Source: Scatosoma sp045660225
GTDB taxonomy: Bacteria; Bacillota; Clostridia; Christensenellales; Borkfalkiaceae
Assembly (NCBI GenBank): GCA_045660225.1
Contig: JAZRDK010000039.1
Span: 1-6,272, forward strand
Reading direction: 5' to 3'
Length of the DNA stretch: 6,272 nucleotides
Both the position numbers and the translations under genes were made by a program. Shown piece by piece: positions 1 through 5,255 of the stretch. A model generated the notes under the pieces. That model made no database searches. It was given only the letters and a program-made list of their open reading frames with translations, and was not told the origin of the DNA. Each line of letters begins with the position of its first letter. Position 1 is the stretch's first letter.

Positions 1-12
1 AATTTCTTTCAT
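1..12 (-). CDS. 5' end of a leftward gene leaving the window (first 4 codons only)
   Basis: Read on the minus strand, the first twelve bases are ATG AAA GAA ATT (M-K-E-I). A Shine-Dalgarno GGGAG lies at 24-20, seven bases before the ATG, and a consensus promoter lies at 72-44. Ribosome site, start codon and promoter agree, so a real gene start is likely. Four residues are too few to identify the product. Confidence 0.6.
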
Positions 13-43
13 AGTCTTTCTCCCGTAAGGTTTTGATATTAAA

Positions 44-72
44 ATGATATCATAAATCACGGGATTTGTCAA
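44..72 (-). promoter_or_regulatory. Sigma-70/SigA promoter of the leftward edge gene
   Basis: On the minus strand there is a perfect -35 TTGACA (72-67), a 17-base spacer and a -10 TATCAT (49-44; 5 of 6 matches to TATAAT). The expected +1 is an A near position 37, giving a leader of about 25 bases that contains the GGGAG ribosome site. It sits between the stop of the ABC-F gene and the edge gene, so the edge gene appears to have its own transcription start. No hairpin terminator is visible after the ABC-F stop, so read-through from that gene is also possible. Confidence 0.75.
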
Positions 73-91
73 GTGTTTTGTCGAAAAATGC

Positions 92-1993
92 TTAAATTAA
101 AGTTTCGTATTCGCCGTATAAAGCGTCCAAAAGCGACCTAAATTCTTCCAAACGGTTGCACTTTTCTTCCAAAAGACGGAAATTTGCCGTCACTTCGGGG
201 TCGGCAAGCGCGACGTTGATTTGTTCGCTTTCTTCTTCCAACGCAGAAATTTCTTCTTCTATTTTCTTAATGCGCGTGCGTCGTTTCGCGTCCTGCGCGC
301 GTTCTTCCTTGCTTCGATAATACCCTTCTTTTTGCGTCGAATTTTGCAAAACGGGGGTAGCAGGTGTTTGTTGAACTTGTTTTTTCACCGTTTCCTGCAT
401 CTTGGCTTTGTAGGCGGTGTACGCGTCGTAATCGCCCGTAAATTCGACGGCTTGTTTATCTGCCAACTCTAAAATTTTTCCAGCCAACGCGCGGATGAAA
501 TATCTATCGTGCGAAACGAACAACAACGTTCCGTCAAACGCCTTCAACGCCGTTTCCAAACTTTCTCGCGCCGGCAAATCCAAATGGTTCGTCGGCTCGT
601 CCAAAATGAGAAAATTCCCGCCTTCGCACGCAAACACGGCAAGGGCAAGTTTTGCGCGTTCTCCACCAGACAGCATTGCCACCTTTTTGTCTATATCTTC
701 GGCAACCAAACCTGCCTGCGCCAAAACCGCGCGCACCTTCGTTTGTTCCCAACTAATATGCCTGCCCCACAGTTCAGAAAGCACCGTTTCCTGCAAATCC
801 AAATTCGCGTTTTCCTGGTCGTAACAAGCAAGTTTTACAAACCTACCAAAGCGGATTTTCGGATTTTTACCGCGGACGATTTCCTTGACGAGTGTCGATT
901 TACCCGTCCCGTTGTCGCCGATGACCGCGCATTTTTCGCCACGCATCAACGTAAAGGACGCATTTTCCAGCAACGTCTTTTCTCCTGCCGTAAGGCGCAA
1001 ATTTTCCACTTCCAGCACCCGTTCGTACGGTTTGTCCGCATACGAAAAGGAAAACCTGGGCGGGGCGGGCGGAAGATAGGGTTTTTCAACAAGCTCCATT
1101 TTTTCCAAGGCAAGCCTGCGCGATTGCGCCATCTTCGTCGTGGACGCACGGACGAGATTTCTGTCCACGTACTCTTGCATATGCGCGCGCTCTTCCTGTT
1201 GTTTTTCGTATTCCTTCAAGATACGCGCCGTTTTCTCCGCTTTCAACACCTTATACTTCGTATAATTGCCTTTGAAAACGGAAAGTTCTTTGTTTTCGGC
1301 TTCATAAATTTGCGAAACGAGTTTATCCAAAAAATATCTATCGTGCGAAACGGTCAAAATTGCGCCCTTGTACGACGAAAGATAGTCTTCAAGCCAAAAC
1401 AACGTCTTCATATCCAAGTGATTCGTCGGCTCGTCCAAAATCAAAAGTTCGGGGTCTTCCAAAAGCAATCTGCAAAGTTTTAAGCGCGTCTTTTCCCCAC
1501 CCGACATCGTAGAAATGGGTTGGTCGTACACCGTTTCAAAGCCCATACCGTTTAACACGGTGCGAATTTTCACTTCGAAATGATAGCTGTCGCGCGCGGA
1601 GATTTGCCGATTCAACGCTTCGTATTTTTGCGAAAGCACGCGGTATTCCGCGTCGTGTTCGTCCGTTTTCGAAATTTTTTCTTCCACTTCACGGAGCGCG
1701 TCCAAGGCGCGAATATCTTCTTTGAAAACGTCGCGCATTTCATCGAAAACGGTGTTGCTTGAATCGTATCCGCCGTTTTGCGCGAGATAACCGATTCTAA
1801 TACCGTTCTTTCTAAAAACCGAGCCTTCTTCCGCATCCAGTTCGCCTAAAATCAGGCGGATTAAAGTCGTTTTACCTTCACCGTTTCCACCGATTAACCC
1901 GACCCTGTCCCCTTCGTTCAACGAAAAAGACACGTTTTCAATCAGCGTACCGCCGTTGAAACCGAACGATAAATTGTCCAAGGAAATCAGCAT
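92..1993 (-). CDS. ABC-F family ATP-binding protein, YdiF/Uup-like (633 aa)
   Basis: A cytosolic ATPase with two ABC domains and no membrane segment. ABC-F proteins act on the ribosome near the tRNA exit site, in translation quality control or antibiotic protection; which role applies here cannot be told. Domain 1 has Walker A GGNGEGKTT (35-43), signature SGGEK (164-168), Walker B LLILDEPTNHLD (183-194) and SHDRYF (216-221). The linker at about 235-320 carries the P-site tRNA-interaction-type segment with RASTTKMAQSRR. Domain 2 has GDNGTGKST (359-367), LSGGERAK (441-448), FLILDEPTNHLD (461-472) and SHDRYF (494-499). Residues about 557-630 form a charged coiled-coil tail as in Uup/YdiF. The ATG at 1993 is chosen because GGGGGAG lies eight bases upstream and the domain begins at once. 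A longer frame adds 41 residues unlike protein. All catalytic motifs are intact, so it should be active. Confidence 0.93.
   Translation of the reverse strand: MLISLDNLSFGFNGGTLIENVSFSLNEGDRVGLIGGNGEGKTTLIRLILGELDAEEGSVFRKNGIRIGYLAQNGGYDSSNTVFDEMRDVFKEDIRALDALREVEEKISKTDEHDAEYRVLSQKYEALNRQISARDSYHFEVKIRTVLNGMGFETVYDQPISTMSGGEKTRLKLCRLLLEDPELLILDEPTNHLDMKTLFWLEDYLSSYKGAILTVSHDRYFLDKLVSQIYEAENKELSVFKGNYTKYKVLKAEKTARILKEYEKQQEERAHMQEYVDRNLVRASTTKMAQSRRLALEKMELVEKPYLPPAPPRFSFSYADKPYERVLEVENLRLTAGEKTLLENASFTLMRGEKCAVIGDNGTGKSTLVKEIVRGKNPKIRFGRFVKLACYDQENANLDLQETVLSELWGRHISWEQTKVRAVLAQAGLVAEDIDKKVAMLSGGERAKLALAVFACEGGNFLILDEPTNHLDLPARESLETALKAFDGTLLFVSHDRYFIRALAGKILELADKQAVEFTGDYDAYTAYKAKMQETVKKQVQQTPATPVLQNSTQKEGYYRSKEERAQDAKRRTRIKKIEEEISALEEESEQINVALADPEVTANFRLLEEKCNRLEEFRSLLDALYGEYETLI
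498..1441. repeat. Two exact direct repeats between the two ABC domains, both at offset 834
   Basis: A 21-base word at 498-518 recurs exactly at 1332-1352; it encodes the SHDRYF H-loop. A 20-base word at 588-607 recurs exactly at 1422-1441; it encodes ILDEPTN of Walker B. Both pairs are 834 bases (278 codons) apart, so the two domains are in register. The intervening sequence is not alike, so this is motif-limited identity within an anciently duplicated domain and not a recent duplication. Confidence 0.85.
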
Positions 1994-2001
1994 AGAAATT
2001 T

Positions 2002-2008
2002 CTCCCCC
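2002..2008 (-). promoter_or_regulatory. Ribosome binding site that decides the ABC-F start
   Basis: GGGGGAG on the minus strand lies eight bases before the ATG at 1993-1991. It excludes the in-frame upstream ATG at 2116, which has no comparable site and would add a non-conserved, arginine- and cysteine-containing N-terminus. Confidence 0.8.
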
Positions 2009-2024
2009 GTGCAAAATAAAAGTG

Positions 2025-2162
2025 ATGGATAAACAAAAAATACGTCTACAACGAATCCGTAAGTTAGAATCCGCGTTGCTTGGCGCAACGCCGTCGCAAA
2101 GCGCGAAAATCGTCAATAAACTCGTCGAATTAAAGGCAAAAGCTTTTCGCGAAAATCCTTAA
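2025..2162 (+). CDS. Possible small basic protein, 45 aa, unknown function
   Basis: An open frame from ATG 2025 to TAA 2162 encodes a lysine-, arginine-, glutamate- and leucine-rich peptide starting MDKQKIRLQRIRKLESALLG. It looks like one or two amphipathic helices, and its codon choice (GCG, ACG, CCG, TCG, CGT) resembles neighbouring genes. It runs opposite to its neighbours, and its stop overlaps the stop of the radical SAM gene tail to tail by four bases. Against it: no clear Shine-Dalgarno precedes the ATG (GCAAAATAAAAGTG), no promoter is visible, and the segment also serves as the upstream region of the ABC-F gene. Extending to the ATG at 1956 would run antisense into the ABC-F coding start and is less likely. 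I recognise no family. Confidence 0.35.
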   Translation: MDKQKIRLQRIRKLESALLGATPSQSAKIVNKLVELKAKAFRENP

Positions 2163-3046
2163 AAATCCCATTGGGGAATATACCCTTCTCCGCTCGATTC
2201 TCGCTCTTGTAAAAACAGTTTTTCAATGCCTAAATCAAACGCGACGTTTACGACGGCGTCGTATTCGCGTTTCGTGACTTTTCTTGAAAGTTCGGGCATA
2301 CCTTCCACGTCGCCAAAGGGCGTATACTGGCTCATCAAACTCAAATACGTATCCTTAGGAAGCTCGCTTGCAAACCATTTCAAAATCGCCTTCGAATCGT
2401 TTTGACAAAGGGGCATAACCAAATGCCGAACGATACACCCTGAAAGCATTTTCCCTTCCTTCGTCATCTGCAAGGGCTTGGCGTTTGCCATAAACGAAAC
2501 GGCTTCGCTGGCGACGTCAAAGTAGTCTTCCTTTTTAAGATAACGTTTGGAAAGCGCGGACGAATAAAATTTTACGTCCGGCAAGTAAATATCGATAAAC
2601 GGGTCGATACGCTGAAGCGTGTCGATTTTTTCGTATCCGCCCGTATTGTAGACAACGGGAATTTTCGGCTTATACATTTCCAAGGCGCGGATAAGATGCA
2701 AAGCCAAATGCGTCGGCGTCACCAACGAAATATTGTCCGCACCCATATCTTCGAGCGTCTTAAAAACGTCCGCAAGTCCGCTTGGCGTCAGCTCTTTTCC
2801 GCGTTTGGCGCGCGAAACTTCGTAGTTTTGGCAAAACGCGCAACGCAAATTGCAACCGCAAAAAAAGACCGTACCGCTTCCCTTGTCAAAGGAAATGCAC
2901 GGCTCTTCAAACGGATGCAAATAATATTTTGCAATCCTAATCCCCTGCACACCGCAAGCGCCCACGCCCGTTAGGCGGTTTGCACCGCACTCCGTCGGAC
3001 AAAGCGTGCAAAAGGAGAGTTGTTTTTCAAATTCCGCGTTCGTCAT
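2159..3046 (-). CDS. Radical SAM protein, COG1313/PflX type (pyruvate formate-lyase activase-like), 295 aa
   Basis: A cytosolic iron-sulfur enzyme of the radical SAM superfamily. The cluster motif is C65-x3-C69-x2-C72 within CNLRCAFCQN; these cysteines bind a [4Fe-4S] cluster that reductively cleaves S-adenosylmethionine. An N-terminal cysteine set, CTLCPTECGANR (C13, C16, C20) plus C31, and the later GCIVRHLVMP block (203-212) with LSLMSQYTPFG (235-245) mark the COG1313 subgroup. This subgroup is named for similarity to pyruvate formate-lyase activase, but its substrate is not established. Length is near the family norm. No glycyl-radical partner gene is in the window. It is divergent from metK, which makes its cosubstrate. 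The start is limited by the conserved C13, no in-frame ATG, GTG or TTG follows closely, and no Shine-Dalgarno precedes it; the promoter position suggests leaderless translation. Confidence 0.88.
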   Translation of the reverse strand: MTNAEFEKQLSFCTLCPTECGANRLTGVGACGVQGIRIAKYYLHPFEEPCISFDKGSGTVFFCGCNLRCAFCQNYEVSRAKRGKELTPSGLADVFKTLEDMGADNISLVTPTHLALHLIRALEMYKPKIPVVYNTGGYEKIDTLQRIDPFIDIYLPDVKFYSSALSKRYLKKEDYFDVASEAVSFMANAKPLQMTKEGKMLSGCIVRHLVMPLCQNDSKAILKWFASELPKDTYLSLMSQYTPFGDVEGMPELSRKVTKREYDAVVNVAFDLGIEKLFLQERESSGEGYIPQWDF

Positions 3047-3052
3047 AAAAGC

Positions 3053-3081
3053 ATTATACCACGAATAATTTTTTTTTGCAA
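3053..3081 (-). promoter_or_regulatory. Promoter of the radical SAM gene, placing +1 on the start codon
   Basis: On the minus strand: -35 TTGCAA (3081-3076; 4 of 6), a 17-base spacer, and a perfect extended -10 TGGTATAAT (hexamer 3058-3053). Six bases, GCTTTT, separate the -10 from ATG 3046-3044, so normal spacing puts +1 at the A of the start codon. There is no room for a ribosome binding site. Confidence 0.7.
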
Positions 3082-3106
3082 GCGTACGCGCGCAGGACGG
3101 AATAAG

Positions 3107-3135
3107 TTGACAAGCGAAGAAAAAAGCGGTATAAT
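3107..3135 (+). promoter_or_regulatory. Consensus promoter of metK
   Basis: A perfect TTGACA (3107-3112), a 17-base spacer and a perfect TATAAT (3130-3135). The expected +1 is near 3142, about 100 bases before the metK ATG. With full consensus boxes this should be a strong promoter, which suggests that control acts later, in the leader RNA. It is divergent from the radical SAM promoter, with about 25 bases between the two -35 boxes and no obvious shared operator. Confidence 0.88.
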
Positions 3136-3141
3136 AATATT

Positions 3142-3241
3142 CCCGATAAAAAGTTTTACAAAAGCTTAAGCTTTTTGAGTGGGAACTTCACCGCAAATCC
3201 CAGGGGCGGTGATGAACTATGTTAAAAAGGAGATTTTTTAC
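3142..3241 (+). promoter_or_regulatory. Structured metK leader RNA: hairpin, H-type pseudoknot, ribosome site
   Basis: Three elements can be read in the leader. First, a 16-base perfect palindrome at 3160-3175 (AAAAGCTTAAGCTTTT) can form a 6-bp hairpin. Second, there is an H-type pseudoknot: TGGGA (3180-3184) pairs with TCCCA (3198-3202), and TCACCGC (3188-3194) pairs with GCGGTGA (3206-3212), with 3-base loops ACT, AAA and GGG. Third, the ribosome site AAGGAG (3227-3232) lies nine bases before the ATG. The TCC in the hairpin loop could instead pair with GGA of the ribosome site, so two exclusive states are possible. SAM-sensing leaders are common before metK in Bacillota. The tail GGTGAT...TTAAAAAGGAG recalls the 3' side of SAM-II from memory, but the whole does not match SAM-I, SAM-II or the S(MK) box by eye. 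Ligand and function are inferred. Confidence 0.45.
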
Positions 3242-4408
3242 ATGAAAAAGTTTTTTACCAGTGAGAGCGTCACCGAAGGACATCCCGATAAGGTTTGCGA
3301 CAACGTTTCCGACGGGCTTTTGGACGCTATTTTAACCGCCGACCCGATGGCAAGGACGGCAATCGAGTGTTCCGCAGGTTTTGACACTTTGTTTATTATG
3401 GGCGAAGTTACGACGACGGCGGACGTGGATTATGAGAAAACCGCGCGCGAAATCATCAAAAACATCGGTTATGATTTCGGCACGTTTGCCTACGACAAAT
3501 GCAAGATTATGACGGCGATTCATAAGCAGTCGCCCGATATCGCAATGGGTGTCAACGCGTCCCTTGAAAAGAAGACGGACGGTGGCGACGAAGCCGACGA
3601 AATCGGCGCAGGCGACCAAGGCATGATGTTTGGATACGCTTGCCGTGAAACGGAAGAATTGATGCCCCTTACCATTTCCCTTTCGCACAAGCTTGCAAAA
3701 CGCTTGACGGACGTGAGAAAGGACGGCACGCTTGCCTACCTTCGCCCCGACGGCAAAACGCAGGTCACCGTTGAATACGAAAACGGCGTTGCAAAGCGTG
3801 TGGACACCGTCGTCGTTTCTACCCAGCACGACGATAAAGTCAGCCAAGAACAAATCCGCAAGGATATGAAAAAATTCGTCATCGACGCCATTATCCCTGC
3901 AAATCTTATGGACGAAAACACGAAATTCTTCGTCAACCCCACGGGCAGATTCGAAATCGGTGGCCCTGAAGGCGACAGCGGTTTGACGGGCAGAAAAATC
4001 GTCGTCGATACCTACGGCGGAAGATGCGCGCACGGTGGTGGCGCGTTCTCGGGCAAAGACCCTACGAAAGTGGACAGAAGCGCGGCGTATTATTGCCGTT
4101 ATATCGCGAAAAACCTTGTCGCGGCAGGGCTTGCGGACGAAGTGGAAATCCAGGTCGCTTACGCTATCGGCGTTGCAAACCCCGTTTCCGTATTCGTGGA
4201 CAGCCACGGCACGGGCAAGCTCGACGACGAACGCCTTGCCCAAATCGTGAAGGCGGAATTCGATTTGCGCCCGTATTCCATCATCAAGTCGTTGGATTTG
4301 AGAAAACCCGTATTCTCCAAAACGGCTGCTTACGGCCACTTCGGACGCGACGGTTTCTCTTGGGAGCGCACTGACAAAGTAGAAACCTTGAAAAAATATC
4401 TCGCATAA
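3242..4408 (+). CDS. metK: S-adenosylmethionine synthetase (methionine adenosyltransferase), 388 aa
   Basis: Makes S-adenosylmethionine from methionine and ATP, releasing phosphate and pyrophosphate; a cytosolic enzyme, usually a tetramer. Visible motifs are the N-terminal SESVTEGHPDK (7-17) with catalytic His14 and metal ligand Asp16, GAGDQGMMFGYA (122-133, family signature 1), GLTGRKIVVDTYGG (247-260) and GGGAFSGKDPTKVDRSAAY (265-283, signature 2). The protein is full length for a bacterial MetK, with no key residue missing. The ATG at 3242 is chosen because AAGGAG lies nine bases upstream and the protein begins at the conserved MKKFFTSESV. A GTG at 3179 opens the same frame but lies inside the structured leader and would add 21 unconserved residues. 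It is monocistronic by structure, with a strong promoter and leader before it and a terminator eight bases after the stop. Confidence 0.98.
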   Translation: MKKFFTSESVTEGHPDKVCDNVSDGLLDAILTADPMARTAIECSAGFDTLFIMGEVTTTADVDYEKTAREIIKNIGYDFGTFAYDKCKIMTAIHKQSPDIAMGVNASLEKKTDGGDEADEIGAGDQGMMFGYACRETEELMPLTISLSHKLAKRLTDVRKDGTLAYLRPDGKTQVTVEYENGVAKRVDTVVVSTQHDDKVSQEQIRKDMKKFVIDAIIPANLMDENTKFFVNPTGRFEIGGPEGDSGLTGRKIVVDTYGGRCAHGGGAFSGKDPTKVDRSAAYYCRYIAKNLVAAGLADEVEIQVAYAIGVANPVSVFVDSHGTGKLDDERLAQIVKAEFDLRPYSIIKSLDLRKPVFSKTAAYGHFGRDGFSWERTDKVETLKKYLA

Positions 4409-4415
4409 CGCAACC

Positions 4416-4443
4416 GAGCCGAGTTTTTTACTCGGCTCTTTCT
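4416..4443 (+). terminator. Rho-independent terminator of metK
   Basis: GAGCCGAGT (4416-4424) and ACTCGGCTC (4430-4438) form a perfect 9-bp GC-rich stem with a 5-T loop, followed by TTTCT. It starts eight bases after the metK stop and ends 23 bases before bioY. I see no clear promoter between it and bioY, so bioY may depend on partial read-through. Confidence 0.9.
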
Positions 4444-4466
4444 AAAATCAAGGGGGTGGATAGGAA

Positions 4467-4994
4467 ATGAACGCGAAATCGCTTGGCAAAATTGCATTGT
4501 TCACGGCGTTTTTTTGCGTGTCCGCTTTCCTTTCCGTGCCCATATGGAGCGTACCTATCACCTTGCAAACGCTCGCCTTGACTTTATGCGGACTCTTACT
4601 TGGGGCGCGGGCAAGCGCTTTTGCCGTGCTGGCATATTTATTACTCGGCGCAATCGGCGCGCCCGTCTTTGCAGGTTTTCAAGGCGGATTTTCCGTCTTC
4701 GTATCCCCTACGGGCGGATTTTTAGTGGGGTTTTTGCCTGCCGTACTCTTGACGGCGCTCGGCAAAAAACTGCGCCTTAGCTGGTTGTTCGTTGGGCTTT
4801 CTCATCTCGTTTTGTACGCGGTGGGTACGCTTTGGTTTTTATGTTTCTTCGACGGAACGGCAGGGCTGGTTACCTGTTTGACTACCTTGGTTTTGCCTTT
4901 CCTTTTACCCGACGCCGTGAAGGCGATTTTCGCCGTTTGGTTGGCAAAAAAAGTAGAAAAACAATTAAAAAGCACGGGGCAGGTACGCGATTAA
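4467..4994 (+). CDS. bioY: BioY, biotin-binding S component of an ECF transporter (175 aa)
   Basis: An integral membrane protein that captures biotin from outside the cell. In ECF transporters it works with the shared energy-coupling module EcfA/EcfA'/EcfT, which is not in this window. The sequence is almost wholly hydrophobic with about six membrane segments. Family hallmarks are VPITLQTL (29-36) followed by LTLCGLLLGARAS, APVFAGFQGG (65-74), SPTGGFLVGF (80-89), HLVLYAVG (113-120) and LPFLLPDAVKA (143-153) with Asp149 and Lys152. Length is normal for BioY. The ribosome site AGGGGGTGG (4451-4459) lies about seven bases before ATG 4467. No BirA-type operator or biotin synthesis gene is visible, which fits a biotin scavenger. 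Its placement directly behind the metK terminator suggests either low read-through expression or a weak promoter I cannot see. Confidence 0.93.
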   Translation: MNAKSLGKIALFTAFFCVSAFLSVPIWSVPITLQTLALTLCGLLLGARASAFAVLAYLLLGAIGAPVFAGFQGGFSVFVSPTGGFLVGFLPAVLLTALGKKLRLSWLFVGLSHLVLYAVGTLWFLCFFDGTAGLVTCLTTLVLPFLLPDAVKAIFAVWLAKKVEKQLKSTGQVRD

Positions 4995-5123
4995 ACGAAT
5001 TTAGCAGGAAATTCAGTGCTTGATAACAAAAAAAGGATAACGAAAAGTGCGTCTCTCTTAGGGATTTTTTGAAACATTAAAAATTCATAGGAAATTGCAC
5101 TTTCAAGCGGTCAAAAAGAAAAT

Positions 5124-5160
5124 AAGAACTTGGATATTTAATCTGAGTTCTTTTTCTTTG
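5124..5160 (+). terminator. Terminator between bioY and arsR
   Basis: AAGAACTTGGAT (5124-5135) pairs with ATCTGAGTTCTT (5141-5152), twelve pairs including two G-U, with an ATTTA loop, followed by TTTCTTTG. A run of A before the stem means it could act in both directions. It lies 130 bases beyond the bioY stop and 34 bases before the arsR -35 box, insulating the two units. The 4995-5123 stretch before it has no convincing gene; it holds a 7-bp long-range stem (AAAGTGC 5044-5050 with GCACTTT 5097-5103) enclosing an A/T hairpin. Confidence 0.75.
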
Positions 5161-5192
5161 TAAAAATTTTTTTCAAAAACAGCTCATTTCCT

Positions 5193-5208
5193 ATTGACAA
5201 ACATCAAT
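5193..5208 (+). promoter_or_regulatory. Operator 1 for the ArsR repressor
   Basis: A perfect inverted repeat ATTGA-N6-TCAAT overlapping the -35 box. Binding here would block RNA polymerase. ArsR/SmtB family dimers bind AT-rich dyads of this kind, usually in their own promoter; that this ArsR binds it is inferred from position. Confidence 0.6.
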
Positions 5209-5222
5209 GTGACGAGTATAAT
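5194..5222 (+). promoter_or_regulatory. Consensus promoter of arsR
   Basis: A perfect TTGACA (5194-5199), a 17-base spacer and a perfect TATAAT (5217-5222). The expected +1 is near 5229, giving a leader of about 27 bases. The -35 box is embedded in an ArsR-type dyad (5193-5208), and +1 lies in a second one (5226-5241). A strong promoter that is blocked at rest is the usual logic of ArsR-controlled units. Confidence 0.88.
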
Positions 5223-5225
5223 AGT

Positions 5226-5241
5226 ATTGACAATAATCTAT
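5226..5241 (+). promoter_or_regulatory. Operator 2 for the ArsR repressor
   Basis: ATTGA-N6-TCTAT, one mismatch from a perfect dyad, covering the expected transcription start. Its start is exactly 33 bases after operator 1, about three helical turns, so two dimers would bind on the same DNA face. It is part of a tandem duplication of the control region (5192-5224 and 5225-5259). Confidence 0.55.
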
Positions 5242-5255
5242 GTGAGGTGCGTATA

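Noticed and set aside
509..1483. A 324-codon open frame on the plus strand
   Set aside because: It is antisense to the ABC-F gene, whose domains are unmistakable. The translated product is low-complexity (F, R, Q rich) with no family features.
2073..2091. Hairpin GCGTTGC-TTGGC-GCAACGC as a terminator of the radical SAM gene
   Set aside because: It is a perfect 7-bp stem but has no T-run after it on either strand.
1994..2116. N-terminal extension of the ABC-F gene by 41 codons
   Set aside because: The extension is unlike ABC-F N-termini, and the ATG at 1993 has a strong ribosome site eight bases upstream.
3203..3214. GGGCGGTGATGA resembling a piece of an FMN riboswitch
   Set aside because: The other conserved FMN blocks are absent and the gene is metK, so the likeness is local chance.
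3142..3241. A classical SAM-I (S-box) riboswitch before metK
   Set aside because: The leader is only about 100 bases and lacks the conserved GAGGGA core and four-way junction of SAM-I.
3332..4339. A 335-codon open frame on the minus strand
   Set aside because: It is antisense to metK. The product is arginine-, valine- and phenylalanine-rich with no recognisable domain, an effect of metK codon bias.
4991..5077. A 28-codon minus-strand frame after bioY (MFQKIPKRDALF...)
   Set aside because: There is no ribosome site, it is very short, it overlaps the bioY stop, and no promoter is visible.
5087..5194. Inverted repeat ATAGGAAAT (5087-5095) and ATTTCCTAT (5186-5194) as mobile-element ends
   Set aside because: The arms are only nine bases, with no transposase, no target duplication and AT-rich surroundings, so chance is enough.
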